A stretch of 64,000 nt of DNA from Aquamicrobium defluvii (GCF_004363725.1 NZ_SNZF01000007.1:117236-181235), one strand, 5' to 3'. Positions 47,816 to 59,020 are shown, numbered from the stretch's first letter. Made by a program: numbers and translations. Notes: generated by a model not told the origin, from the sequence alone.

Positions 47816-48762
47816 CCGCAATTGCCAATCGTTATGACTTTGCCCTTGTGTTCGAGGTGGTGAACGGCAATCCGAACGGCGACCCCGATGCCGGCAATCT
47901 GCCGCGTCTCGATCCCGAGACCAACAACGGGCTGGTCACCGATGTCAGCCTGAAACGCAAGATCAGGAACTATGTCGAGCTGGCGCGCGAGGGCGTCGAC
48001 GGGTTCCACATCTATGTGCAGGAAGGCGCGATCCTCAACGAAAAGCACCGAGAGGCTTACAAGGCGCTGCGTCCGGACGACGCGAAAGCGGCAAAGGATC
48101 CGAAGCTGAACCCGCGCGACGATGCCGAGGCGAAGGAGCTCACAGCATTCATGTGCCGGAACTTCTTCGACGTGCGCACCTTTGGCGCGGTGATGTCCAC
48201 CGGCATCAATGCGGGACAGGTAAAGGGCCCGGTGCAACTCGGTTTCGCCCGCTCGGTGGAGCCGATCTGGCCGCTGGAAATCTCCATCACCCGCATGGCC
48301 GCCACCAACGAAGCGGAAAAGAAGAAGAGCGCCGAAGGCGATGATGGCGACGGACGCAGCGACAACCGCACCATGGGCCGCAAGCACATCGTGCCCTACG
48401 GGCTCTATGTCGCCCATGGCTTCATTTCGGCCAAGTTCGCGCAACGCACCGGCTTTTCTCAAAGCGACCTCGACCTGCTGTTCGAAGCGCTGACCACCAT
48501 GTTCGAGCATGACCGTTCAGCGGCGCGCGGTGAAATGGCGACGCGCAAGCTGGTTGTGTTCAAACATGAGAATGAACTGGGCAACGCGCCGGCGCACACG
48601 CTGTTCGAACGCGTGCGCATCGGGCGCAATATTGACGGCGAGTTCCGCGAGATCGACAGCCGTCTCGACAACCAGCCGCCGGCGCGATCCTTCGCCGACT
48701 ATGTGGTCGAGATCGACCGTGACAACCTTCCAGCCGGCGTCGAAATCATCGAACTGCTGTAG
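47812..48762 (+). CDS. cas7c: Type I-C Cascade backbone subunit Cas7 (Csd2)
   Basis: RAMP protein that forms the crRNA-binding filament. The 316 residues show the Csd2 start ANRYDFALVFEVVNGNPNGD then PDAGNLPRLDPETNNGLVTD, SLKRKIRNYVELA, FDVRTFGAVMSTGINAGQVKGPVQ, and RKHIVPYGLYVAHGFISA. It follows cas8c with a 4-bp overlap and is 28 bp before cas4. Confidence 0.96.
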   Translation: MTAIANRYDFALVFEVVNGNPNGDPDAGNLPRLDPETNNGLVTDVSLKRKIRNYVELAREGVDGFHIYVQEGAILNEKHREAYKALRPDDAKAAKDPKLNPRDDAEAKELTAFMCRNFFDVRTFGAVMSTGINAGQVKGPVQLGFARSVEPIWPLEISITRMAATNEAEKKKSAEGDDGDGRSDNRTMGRKHIVPYGLYVAHGFISAKFAQRTGFSQSDLDLLFEALTTMFEHDRSAARGEMATRKLVVFKHENELGNAPAHTLFERVRIGRNIDGEFREIDSRLDNQPPARSFADYVVEIDRDNLPAGVEIIELL

Positions 48763-48790
48763 CCGGGCATCGGGCGGGGAGGGCGGCGCG

Positions 48791-49438
48791 ATGACATCGG
48801 AAACGGAGCCGCTGCCACTCTCCGCTCTCCAGCACGCCGTTTACTGTTTGCGGCAGGCGGCGCTGATCCACATCGAGCGCATGTGGGCCGACAACCGCTT
48901 CACCGCCGAAGGGCATGTCATGCATGCCGTGGCGGACAAGGGCGGAGGCCGGAAGGTGCGGGGCACGCGCCGTGTCATGTCGCTTCCGCTGGCCTCGCGC
49001 CATCTGAATATAAGCGGGGTCGCGGATGTGGTTGAGTTCATCCCGTCTTCAGCTGGCGAGGTTCCGTTTCCTGTCGAGTACAAGCGCGGCAAGCCGAAGC
49101 TGCATCGCGCGGACGAGGTGCAACTCTGCGCGCAGGCGCTGTGCCTGGAGGAAATGACCGGCATGAGCGTGCCGGAAGGTGCGCTGTTCTATGGTGAAAC
49201 GCGCCGGCGGGTGATCGTGCCTTTCGATGAGGAATTGCGGCGGCTGACACGGGACACCGTCGCCGCTCTGGCAAGCGTGTTCGCAGGCGGTGAAACCCTG
49301 CCGCCGACCCCGCATCGCAGCAGATGCCGTGCCTGTTCGCTTCTCTCCCTGTGCCGGCCGGACACGGTTGCAAGGCCCGTGCGGGCATGGCGCCGCCGCA
49401 TGGTGGAGGCAAGCTGCGGGGAGGAGCGGACGCCATGA
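48791..49438 (+). CDS. cas4: Adaptation exonuclease Cas4
   Basis: RecB-family nuclease with an iron-sulfur cluster; works with Cas1-Cas2 to trim prespacers and read the PAM. The 215 residues contain the N-terminal cysteine in HAVYCLRQAALIH, the nuclease acids in SGVADVVEF and VEYKRGKPK (E-x-K motif) and a C-terminal cluster RCRACSLLSLC. ATG 48791 is chosen because the protein then begins MTSETEPLPLSALQHAVYC. Overlaps cas1 by 4 bp. Confidence 0.94.
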   Translation: MTSETEPLPLSALQHAVYCLRQAALIHIERMWADNRFTAEGHVMHAVADKGGGRKVRGTRRVMSLPLASRHLNISGVADVVEFIPSSAGEVPFPVEYKRGKPKLHRADEVQLCAQALCLEEMTGMSVPEGALFYGETRRRVIVPFDEELRRLTRDTVAALASVFAGGETLPPTPHRSRCRACSLLSLCRPDTVARPVRAWRRRMVEASCGEERTP

Positions 49439-50469
49439 AAAAGCTGCTCAATACCGTTTACGTCACCACCGAAGGGGCGGCCCTGCGCAAGGATGGCGAA
49501 AATCTGGTGGCCGAAGTGGAGGGGGTGGAGCGCAACCGCGTGCCGCTGCACATGCTTTCCGGCGTGGTGGCGTTTGGGGCCATTCTCGTCTCGCCGGCGC
49601 TGATAGCCGCTCTTGCGGGCGCGGGAATCACCCTTACCCTCCTCGACCGCAACGGCCGCTTTCAGGCGCGTGTCGATGGGCCGACCACCGGCAATGTGCT
49701 GCTGCGCCGCGCCCAGTACCGGGCCTGCGAGGCGCCGGAAGACATCGTGCGCTCCTTTCTGGTCGGCAAGATGGCCAATCAGCGTGCGGTGCTGATGCGG
49801 GCATTGCGCGATTATGGCGAGGACTACGATGCCGCGGTGCGCCAGTCGATCGAGGCAGTCACCCGGCGTCTTGCGCAGATCATGCGGCGGGTGGAACTGG
49901 CCGACGAGCCCCTGGAGCGGTTGCGCGGTTGCGAAGGCGAGGCCGCCAATCTCTATTTTTCCGTCTTCGATCACCTCATCCGCTCGCCGGATGCCGAACT
50001 GCGCTGGCTTGGGCGCTCGCGGCGGCCACCGCTCGACCCGGTCAATGCGCTGCTTTCATTTCTCTATACGCTGCTGGTCCATGACTGCCGCTCGGCGCTG
50101 GAGACGGTGGGGCTGGACCCCGCCGCCGGCTTTCTTCACCGCGACAGGCCCGGACGGCCCAGTCTTGCGCTGGATCTGATGGAGGAATTGCGGCCGGTCA
50201 TTGCCGACCGCCTGGCGCTGTCGCTCATCAATCGCCGCCAGTTGCGGGCCGGCGATTTTCAGGCGATGGACGGCGGTGCGGTGATCCTGCACGACGAGGC
50301 GCGGCGCCTGGTGCTGACAACATGGCAGGAGCGCAAACGCGAGGAGCGCACGCACCCGTTTCTGGGCGAAAAGGCGCCGCTGGGGCTGGTGCCCTATTTG
50401 CAGGCCCAGATGCTCTCGCGCCATCTGCGCGGCGACATCGATGCCTATCCGCCCTGGTTCTGGAAATAG
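49435..50469 (+). CDS. cas1: CRISPR integrase Cas1
   Basis: Metal-dependent integrase that inserts new spacers at the leader-repeat junction. The 344 residues are typical of type I-C Cas1: [37 protein letters not shown] (active-site Glu region), [40 protein letters not shown] (His and Asp/Glu ligands). The stop is followed 8 bp later by cas2 with a TAGGAG ribosome-binding site. Confidence 0.97.
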   Translation: MKKLLNTVYVTTEGAALRKDGENLVAEVEGVERNRVPLHMLSGVVAFGAILVSPALIAALAGAGITLTLLDRNGRFQARVDGPTTGNVLLRRAQYRACEAPEDIVRSFLVGKMANQRAVLMRALRDYGEDYDAAVRQSIEAVTRRLAQIMRRVELADEPLERLRGCEGEAANLYFSVFDHLIRSPDAELRWLGRSRRPPLDPVNALLSFLYTLLVHDCRSALETVGLDPAAGFLHRDRPGRPSLALDLMEELRPVIADRLALSLINRRQLRAGDFQAMDGGAVILHDEARRLVLTTWQERKREERTHPFLGEKAPLGLVPYLQAQMLSRHLRGDIDAYPPWFWK

Positions 50470-50477
50470 GAGACCGC

Positions 50478-50768
50478 ATGCTGGTTCTGGTGACATACGA
50501 TGTCAGCATCACACAGGGCAACGGTCCCGCGCGGCTGCGGAGGGTCGCGAAAGCCTGCCGCGATTTCGGGCAGAGGGTGCAGTTTTCGGTCTTCGAGATC
50601 GAGGTCGACCCGGCCCAGTGGACGCGCCTGAAGGCGAGGCTGGAAAGCCTGATCGATCCCGAAACCGACAGCTTGCGCTTCTATCATCTTGGTGCAAACT
50701 GGCAGCGGCGCGTGGAACATGTCGGGGCAAAGCCTGCGGCCGACCTGAATGGACCGCTCATCGTCTGA
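50478..50768 (+). CDS. cas2: CRISPR adaptation protein Cas2
   Basis: A 96-residue ferredoxin-fold protein, [31 protein letters not shown] and [10 protein letters not shown], that bridges two Cas1 dimers. Last cas gene; the array starts 190 bp downstream on the same strand. Confidence 0.97.
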   Translation: MLVLVTYDVSITQGNGPARLRRVAKACRDFGQRVQFSVFEIEVDPAQWTRLKARLESLIDPETDSLRFYHLGANWQRRVEHVGAKPAADLNGPLIV

Positions 50769-50958
50769 ATTCCCTTCCGCGCGCGAACCTCAAGCGTGCG
50801 CCGAAAACCCGGCAAGTTCGCACCGGACCCCGCTCTTTGAAATCGTTGATCAAAACAAGCGTCGCATTTTGCCTCGCTCCGGAAATTTGCAGCTCTGCTA
50901 CCCGGTTCGCACAGTCCGCCGGGTTATCTGTTCATTATTCATGTCTTACAAGAACCCC
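50769..50958 (+). promoter_or_regulatory. CRISPR leader
   Basis: A gene-free 190-bp segment between cas2 and the first repeat, less GC-rich than its surroundings, with AT-rich stretches (TTTGAAATCGTTGATC, GTTCATTATTCATG) just before the array. Position and composition fit the leader that holds the array promoter and integration site. No clear -35/-10 pair could be fixed. Confidence 0.75.
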
Positions 50959-52637
50959 GTCGCTCCCCTCGCGGGAGCGTGGATCGAAACTCTTGCAACT
51001 CATCCATGTAGAGCGTGCCGTCAGTCGCTCCCCTCGCGGGAGCGTGGATCGAAACCTTTCCTTTTCTGCCGGGCCAATCCCGGTCAGAGAGTCGCTCCCC
51101 TCGCGGGAGCGTGGATCGAAACCGCACCGTACCGGAACGAACACCGTATACGGTGGGTCGCTCCCCTCGCGGGAGCGTGGATCGAAACCCCCTCATCGCG
51201 GAAGTATTCGGCAGTCACATGCTGTCGCTCCCCTCGCGGGAGCGTGGATCGAAACACGCTTCCATGACGCTGGTGGTCAATATACTCGCGTCGCTCCCCT
51301 CGCGGGAGCGTGGATCGAAACGCGCGGCCGTTCGTATTCGCGAGGCTCTTATAGAAGTCGCTCCCCTCGCGGGAGCGTGGATCGAAACCGCCGTGACATG
51401 CTCAAGGCAAAGCTGGGCCCAATGTCGCTCCCCTCGCGGGAGCGTGGATCGAAACTTCCGTTTCGTGAAACAGAACATGCCAATGCGGGCGTCGCTCCCC
51501 TCGCGGGAGCGTGGATCGAAACACTCGTGGTTGCCTGCTATTTTGCAGGGCCGTGAGTCGCTCCCCTCGCGGGAGCGTGGATCGAAACTCTATCGATTGC
51601 ACAAGGCGCTGTGCGTCTGATGGTCGCTCCCCTCGCGGGAGCGTGGATCGAAACCTTTTGGCACCAGCGGTTTTAACACTATCGTGAGGTCGCTCCCCTC
51701 GCGGGAGCGTGGATCGAAACCCGCAGGAGCGCTTTGCGCGACCCCTCCAAAGCCGTCGCTCCCCTCGCGGGAGCGTGGATCGAAACCAGATGGTCGAGCC
51801 CGGTGACGGTCGTGATCGCAGTCGCTCCCCTCGCGGGAGCGTGGATCGAAACTGTTTCACGAAACGGAAAAAGCGGTGCCGCTTGTGTCGCTCCCCTCGC
51901 GGGAGCGTGGATCGAAACCTCCATCATCCCGGTCATGCAGCCTCGGCTATCGTCGCTCCCCTCGCGGGAGCGTGGATCGAAACCGGCAAACAGCGCTCGC
52001 TTTCCCCATGGCGTGGCGGTCGCTCCCCTCGCGGGAGCGTGGATCGAAACTATCTCGGTTGAACGGCTCGAAGCCGTTGCCATCGTCGCTCCCCTCGCGG
52101 GAGCGTGGATCGAAACGCCTGTGGTCATGAAAACACCTCTTCGAGCTGCCGTCGCTCCCCTCGCGGGAGCGTGGATCGAAACGTGCCCATATCGGAAGCT
52201 CGCCCGTATACGGAACAGTCGCTCCCCTCGCGGGAGCGTGGATCGAAACACGCTTTCATGACGCTGGCGGTCAATATACACGGTCGCTCCCCTCGCGGGA
52301 GCGTGGATCGAAACAACCGCAGGGCCGGGCGACCCCATCGTGGGGCCGTCGCTCCCCTCGCGGGAGCGTGGATCGAAACGACGTGACCCGGTCGTGGTTG
52401 ATTGCGACGCTGCAGTCGCTCCCCTCGCGGGAGCGTGGATCGAAACATATGCTCGGGCAATCTGTGCTCAGTGAGATCAAGTCGCTCCCCTCGCGGGAGC
52501 GTGGATCGAAACCCGAACAATCAACAGTCCCGGACGCTCTGAAGGTGTCGCTCCCCTCGCGGGAGCGTGGATCGAAACCCGTCGAACGGCTCGAAGCCGT
52601 TGCCGTCCGCGCGTCGCTCCCCTCGCGGGAGCGTGGA
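50959..52637 (+). CRISPR. Type I-C CRISPR array, 26 repeats and 25 spacers
   Basis: Direct 32-bp repeats begin GTCGCTCCCC, contain CGCTCCC-CTCG-CGGGAGCG (a stem-loop), and end GGATCGAAAC, the usual 3' handle for this orientation. The first repeat is 50959-50990; 25 copies look identical, and the 26th (52613-52637) keeps 25 bases then diverges. Spacers are 33-35 bp. Transcription is on the plus strand, from the leader by cas2; the degenerate copy is at the far end. Spacers 5 and 20 differ by three bases; 17 and 25 share a 21-base core; 3 and 19 are in-frame relatives; 8 and 14 overlap as reverse complements by 17 bases. The many apparent proteins in this stretch are repeat artefacts. Confidence 0.99.
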
Positions 52638-52993
52638 GGTGACGTTCTCGGCTTCCGCGACGAAGCAATGGGTACAGGGCTCGCCCTCGCTGGCGCCCTT
52701 CAACGGCACGGCGGCGATGCGATGGACGGGACTGGAGGCTCGACCTGTTCTGCCGAAGAGCCGCTGATCGGCCGGGTGTAGATTGCCACCAGCCGCATGG
52801 CCCTGAACAAGGTGCCGGGCGGAGGATGGAACGGCCATGGCGGCGCCTCCACGCCCAAGGTCCCGACACTGGTATCGGTTCGCGTTTGCGCCGATCCGCC
52901 GGCGCGATTGCCGGGAGCGTTGCAGCGAAGTGATCGACAGGTCTTTCCCGGCATCTCGACCCGCTGCCCCGCTTTGCCGCGGCAGGTCCGGTA
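52638..52993. other. Gene-poor flank distal to the array
   Basis: No supported gene in 356 bp. Minus-strand frames contain open stretches (for example PVHRIAAVPLKGASEGEPC) that I cannot assign to a family and which break between frames. It looks like eroded sequence at the old end of the array. Confidence 0.5.
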
Positions 52994-53848
52994 TCAGGAC
53001 GTTTCCTGCTCATGCAGGGCGGCGCATCTGGCCAGCCATGTGTGGATGGCCTTCAGCGCCTCCGGTTCGTCAAGAAACGGGATGTGGCCGCGGTCCGGCA
53101 CTTCGGCGCGGATCAGGTCGGGCCGGCGGCGCTGCATCTCGCCGGCCGTATCGCGCGACAGCACGTCGGAATTGGCGCCACGCACCAATGCCAGCGGCAG
53201 GCCCGCACAAGCGTCGAACAGCGGCCATGCATCGGCCAGCGGCTCCGACATCGCCCGGTGGAAACCGATGCGCAGGGCGGGATCGTAGGGCAGGTCGAGG
53301 CCGTCCCCGGTCTGGACGAAGTGGCGAACCGCCTCTTCCTCCCATCTGGGGGCTGGAACGTTGCGAAAGCCGGGATTGGCGGCCGGGCTGCGGTCGACCG
53401 CCTCCTGCAGCGTGCGGACGGCTGGCTTCACACCGAGATAGGTGGCGATCCGCGCCAGCCCCTCCTTCTCGAGAACCGGTCCGACATCGTTGAAGCAGAT
53501 GCCGGCTATGCGCGCGGGCGCGATGGCGGCCATCGCCATGGCCAGCAGCCCGCCGCGCGAAGCGCCGATGACGGCAGCCCGCCCGATGCCCAGATGGTCG
53601 AGCAGCGCCAGAGCATCCTGCGCCTCCTGCGCGACCGTATAGGTCTCCGGGTCGGCCCGGTCGGAACCGCCGCGCCCCCGGCTGTCCAGCCGGATCAGCC
53701 GCACGCTGTCCCCGATATGACGCGCCAGGTAGTCGAAGTCGCGCCCGTCCCGCGTCAGTCCCGCAAGACATAGCACGGGCAGGCCGCTGCCCTCGTCCCT
53801 GTAGGCCAGCCGCGTGCCGTCGCCCGCGCGGAAACTTCCCCTCGTCAT
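52994..53848 (-). CDS. Alpha/beta hydrolase
   Basis: Alpha/beta-hydrolase of 284 residues: oxyanion region [15 protein letters not shown] near 25-39, [13 protein letters not shown] near 55-67, nucleophile elbow GASRGG with Ser97, and the catalytic His in [15 protein letters not shown] near the end. Substrate unknown; similar enzymes include esterases and 3-oxoadipate enol-lactonase-like hydrolases. ATG 53848 follows GAGGAGGAAC and is chosen, although the frame stays open upstream into a dehydrogenase remnant (to 54046). The gene itself looks intact amid decayed neighbours. Confidence 0.85.
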   Translation of the reverse strand: MTRGSFRAGDGTRLAYRDEGSGLPVLCLAGLTRDGRDFDYLARHIGDSVRLIRLDSRGRGGSDRADPETYTVAQEAQDALALLDHLGIGRAAVIGASRGGLLAMAMAAIAPARIAGICFNDVGPVLEKEGLARIATYLGVKPAVRTLQEAVDRSPAANPGFRNVPAPRWEEEAVRHFVQTGDGLDLPYDPALRIGFHRAMSEPLADAWPLFDACAGLPLALVRGANSDVLSRDTAGEMQRRRPDLIRAEVPDRGHIPFLDEPEALKAIHTWLARCAALHEQETS

Positions 53849-54330
53849 GGTCCGGCCGTTCCTCCTCAGCCCCGGATAGTCGAAGAATCCCTTGCCGGTC
53901 TTGCGGCCCAGCCAGCCGGCATGGACCATCTGCTTCAGAAGCGGACTTGGCCGGCATTTCGGATCGTCGAACCCCTGGCGGGAAGTTTCCACGATGTTCA
54001 GCACCACGTCCAGCCCGATGAGGCTGCCCGGTGCCAGTGGCCCCATCGGGTGATTGATGCGGGCATCATCATGCTGTCGATATCCTGCGGCGTGGCGACG
54101 CCTTCATGGGCGCAGTTGATCGCCTCGTTGATGAAAGGGACGAGCAGGCGGTTGACGACGAAGCCATCGCCGTCGCTGGAGGCGTGCGGGCTCTTGCCGA
54201 TGGCGCGGGCGAGTTCGGTGACGGCTTCGGTCCCCGCGTCCGCCAGCGCGCGCTTCTTCACTTGCCCGGCAAGGCTGGATTCGATGACGGCACGCCCGCG
54301 TTTGAGCGCGGCTGCGGACAGGTCCTGCAT
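53849..54330 (-). pseudogene. 3-hydroxyacyl-CoA (3-hydroxybutyryl-CoA) dehydrogenase remnant
   Basis: Pieces of one gene in two frames. One carries AAALKRGRAVIESSLAGQVKKRAL, then jumps to TELARAIGKSPHASSDGDGF and [20 protein letters not shown], so most of the NAD-binding middle is deleted. After DIDSMM the reading must shift by two bases, near 54055, to continue as [20 protein letters not shown] and [17 protein letters not shown]. The N-terminal GxGxxG region is missing. The second piece then runs in frame into the hydrolase. No functional product is expected. Confidence 0.85.
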
Positions 54331-54810
54331 GCCCCCCCCGGCGACAACCGGTCACGGCAAAGCATTGCGCGATGCCGTTGCCATCGTGCCGGCGACGATC
54401 AGGGTTGGGGCCGTAGCCGCGCGTATATCGTCCACCGGTACGGATGGGGCATGAGCGCTCCGCCTTGCATTCGCGAGGCTTCCCCGGGCGCCGTCACGGC
54501 TCCAGCCAGTTGCGGATGAGCGCTCATCCGGATCGGAAAACTCATGGCCGCAGTCGACCATATGAGCTTCGACCCGCGCGCCAGCCCGACACAGCGGAAA
54601 GATCGGCTGGAGGAGGTGCGTCCAGCACCGGCATGGCGCGCATCAGGACGGCCCGGCAGCGCGCCCCGGCACCCGCGGGGCGGGTGCTTGCAGGGCATTG
54701 CGTGTAAGGAACCGGCCTTCCCGTCGATCCGGAGAGCTACCGCCAGAAGCGTTTTGCATCGACGAATGCATCATGGGCTTGCGCGGCTTCGATACGGTGC
54801 CGGCAATCCA
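54331..54810. other. Decayed intergenic region
   Basis: No gene supported in 480 bp. A minus-strand scrap, DDIRAATAPTLIVAGTMATA, looks like the beta-strand before the acid residue of an alpha/beta hydrolase, but it is isolated. A run of eight C at 54331-54341 is a possible slippage site. Confidence 0.45.
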
Positions 54811-55612
54811 TCAGTATTTCTGCGGGACGTAGAGCTCCTTCGGCAGTGTCGCCCGCTCGTATCCGGGATTGAAGACACGGTCGGGCAGGGTGATTTCCTC
54901 GTGCGGCACCGGGGTGACGGGATTTGCCGGAGGAGGTGGTCGATGCAGTTGAGGCGCGCCCGCTTCTTGTCGTTGCCTTCGACGATGTACCAGGGCGCTT
55001 CGGCAATGCCGGTGCGCTCGAACATCTCTTCCTTCGCCTTGGTCTACTGCTCCCAGCGCACGCGCGACCGCAAATCCATGGGTGACAGCTTCCACTGCTT
55101 CATCGGGTCGTGGATGCGCATCATGAAGCGCATCTGCTGCTCCTCGTCGGTGGTCGAGAACCAGTATTTGACCAGCCGTATGCCCGAGCGCAACAGCATG
55201 CGCTCGAATTCGGGAACGTCGTCGAAGAACTCCTCCACCTGTTCGGGGGTGGCGAAGCCCATCACGCGCACGATAGCGGGTTGAGCGGCTGGGTGATGCG
55301 CTTGATGACGCCGCCCTTTCCGGCGGAATCGCGCCCCTCGAACAGCACGACGATCTTCTCCCCGGTGTGCGACACCCAGTCCTGCAACTTGATCAGTTCC
55401 GACTGAAGCCGGATCAGCTCCCGGAAACAGGTCTGGCGGTCGAGGGATTCGGGATGCGCCTTCCTGTAGATTTTCGCCAGCTCGGCCGAAAGCGCGGGTT
55501 CCCACAGTTCGAGCTCGTAGTCCTCGTCGAGCGTGTCTTCCAGTTCGGCCCTGAGCCAGGCCACCGCTTCCCCTGGACGTCTCGGCGTATACGATCGACG
55601 CCTGCAAGCCAT
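54811..55612 (-). pseudogene. Polyphosphate kinase 2 (PPK2) remnant
   Basis: A broken PPK2 gene. Frame one gives YELELWEPALSAELAKIYRK and GEKIVVLFEGRDSAGKGGVIKRI (Walker A) up to TQPLNP. The next piece, in another frame, is VRVMGFATPEQVEEFFDDVP and then KYWFSTTDEEQQMRF ending with a stop after RWEQ. Two further frames carry EEMFERTGIAEAPWYIVEGN and RATLPKELYVPQKY. The stretch that should hold the Walker B region (FDRSWYNRAG in intact enzymes) is deleted, and at least three frame changes occur. It lies directly after the AhpD-like gene. Confidence 0.88.
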
Positions 55613-55616
55613 GGCG

Positions 55617-56198
55617 TCAAACCGCGGGCCCGCGGCCGAGGGTGTAGAACTCGTCGTTCGGGCGCATGCTGGCGACGTTGGCAAGGCGGTTGGACATGCC
55701 GAAGAACGCGGTGATGGCGGCGATGTCCCAGATGTCCGCCTCATCGAAGCCGTGTGAACCGAGCGTGTCGAAATCGGCGTCGCCGACCTCGAAGGCGGCG
55801 TTCGAGACCTTCATGGCGAAGTCCAGCATGGCCTTCTGGCGCGGCGTTATGTCGGCCTTCCGGTAATTGATCGCCACCTGATCCGCGAGCAGCGGGTCCT
55901 TCGCCCGCACACGCAGGATCGCGCCATGGGCGATGACGCAATACTGGCACCGGTTTGCGGCGCTGGTCGCCACCACGATCATCTCCCGCTCGGCCTTTGT
56001 AAGGTTGCCGGGCCTGTCCATCAGGGCGTCGTGATAGGCCATGAAGGCGCGGAATTCGTCCGGGCGATGGGCAAGCGCCAGAAACACGTTGGGAATGAAG
56101 CCGGACTTCTCGTGCACCTCGGTGATGCGCGCGGCAATATCTTCGGGAAGGTCCTCCAGCACCGGAACCGGAAAACGGCTGATCGACTTGCCGGTCAT
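55617..56198 (-). CDS. Peroxidase-related AhpD/carboxymuconolactone decarboxylase-like protein
   Basis: A 193-residue all-helical protein of the AhpD-like superfamily with the redox motif CQYCVIAHG (Cys84, Cys87, His91) and KAEREMIVVATSAANR before it, matching the uncharacterised peroxidase-related subfamily. It may act in peroxide or organic hydroperoxide reduction; the partner is not seen. A GGAGAC ribosome-binding site precedes the ATG. It looks intact, between the wrecked ppk2 and the oligopeptide transporter genes. Confidence 0.85.
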   Translation of the reverse strand: MTGKSISRFPVPVLEDLPEDIAARITEVHEKSGFIPNVFLALAHRPDEFRAFMAYHDALMDRPGNLTKAEREMIVVATSAANRCQYCVIAHGAILRVRAKDPLLADQVAINYRKADITPRQKAMLDFAMKVSNAAFEVGDADFDTLGSHGFDEADIWDIAAITAFFGMSNRLANVASMRPNDEFYTLGRGPAV

Positions 56199-56256
56199 GA
56201 TTGTCTCCTTGAAGCATCTCGTCCCGAAGCGGGAACCGGTTTCCAGAGCCCCCGTC

Positions 56257-57882
<1,626 letters not shown>

Positions 57883-57883
57883 C

Positions 57884-59020
57884 TCAGCGGTCCTTCGGGT
57901 CGAGGCTGTCGCGCAGGCCGTCGCCAAGGAAATTCAGGGCGAACAGGATGACGGTGAGGGTGGCCGCCGGCCACACGAGCTGCCAGCTTGCGCCGCGCAT
58001 GTTCTGGGCGCCCTCGGAGATCAGCAGGCCGAGCGAGGTCAGCGGGTCCTGCACGCCAAGGCCGAGGAAGGACAGGAGGCTTTCCAGCAGGATCGCCTTC
58101 GGCACCAGTAGCGTCACGAACACGATGACGGGGCCGAGCGCGTTGGGGATGATGTGGCGGGTGATGATGCCGCGCCGCGTCGCGCCGAGCGCTTCCGCCG
58201 CCTGCACGAACTCCTGCCGCTTGAGGCTGAGCGTCTGCCCGCGCACGATGCGCGCCATGTCCAGCCATTCCGTCGCGCCGATGGCGATGAAGATGATGAA
58301 GATGGAGCGCCCGAAGAACACCAGCATCAGGATGACGAAGAAGATGAAGGGCAGCGAATAGAGAATGTCGACAAGCCGCATCATCACATTGTCGACGCGG
58401 CCGCCGAGATAGCCGGAAACCGCGCCGTAGGACACGCCGAGCACCAGCGCCATCGCGGAAGCCAGCAGGCCGATGGCCAGCGACATGCGCACGCCGATGA
58501 AGATGCGCGTCATCATGTCCCGGCCCAGATTGTCGGTGCCGAGCAGGAAGTAGTTGCGCGTCACGCTCAGCGTGAGCCGGCCCGAAAGCCCGTCTTCGGC
58601 AAGCTCGATCTTCGGATTGCCGAACAGGTCGGAGCGTTGGAAGTAGCGCAGCACGCGCTCGTCCGTGGGGCGCTGCGCCGTGAAATCGACGACGACGTCG
58701 TTGCCCGATATCTCCGGCTCCCCGGACGCGGCAAGGCGGGCGCGCGCCAGCTCGCGCTCGAGGCCGGGCAGGATCGTGTCGGCGCGCGGATAAGCCTCGA
58801 GGCTGGGGGCGACGCGCACGAATTGCGGATAGATCTTGTCGTAGGGATGGGGGCTGATCATCGGCCCGAATATTCCGGCAAGGGTGAACAGGAGCAGCAC
58901 CAGCGCGCTTGCCACCGCCGCCCTGTTCCTGCGCAGGCGCAGCCATGCGTCCTGCCAGAGCGAGCGGCCGGCAACCGTGGTGTACTGCTGTGCGGGCATG
59001 GTCGGGTCCACGTCAGTCAT
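57884..59020 (-). CDS. Oligopeptide ABC transporter permease (OppC/YejE type)
   Basis: Membrane subunit of 378 residues, longer than usual OppC (about 300) owing to a hydrophilic insertion of about 100 residues after helix 1 (from HPYDKIYPQFVRVAPSLEAY to FGNPKIELAEDGLSGRLTLS). The OppC motif FLLGTDNLGRDMMTRIFIG and EAA loop KRQEFVQAAEALGATRRGII follow. Large insertions of this kind are seen in YejE and some oligopeptide systems. Its ATG (59020) overlaps the oppB stop by 8 bp. Confidence 0.92.
   Translation of the reverse strand: MTDVDPTMPAQQYTTVAGRSLWQDAWLRLRRNRAAVASALVLLLFTLAGIFGPMISPHPYDKIYPQFVRVAPSLEAYPRADTILPGLERELARARLAASGEPEISGNDVVVDFTAQRPTDERVLRYFQRSDLFGNPKIELAEDGLSGRLTLSVTRNYFLLGTDNLGRDMMTRIFIGVRMSLAIGLLASAMALVLGVSYGAVSGYLGGRVDNVMMRLVDILYSLPFIFFVILMLVFFGRSIFIIFIAIGATEWLDMARIVRGQTLSLKRQEFVQAAEALGATRRGIITRHIIPNALGPVIVFVTLLVPKAILLESLLSFLGLGVQDPLTSLGLLISEGAQNMRGASWQLVWPAATLTVILFALNFLGDGLRDSLDPKDR

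Noticed and set aside
51123..51156. ACCGTATACGGT palindrome inside spacer 3 as a regulatory site
   Set aside because: It lies in a spacer and its relative, spacer 19, keeps only part; better explained as target sequence.
50749..52781. Many overlapping open frames with repeated SLPSRERGSK, VAPLAGAWIE or FRSTLPRGER peptides on both strands
   Set aside because: They are translations of the 32-bp CRISPR repeat and its spacers, not genes.
52638..52993. A gene in the array-distal flank, such as an SOS-response peptidase or phage protein
   Set aside because: No continuous frame shows the needed motifs; I could not support any family.
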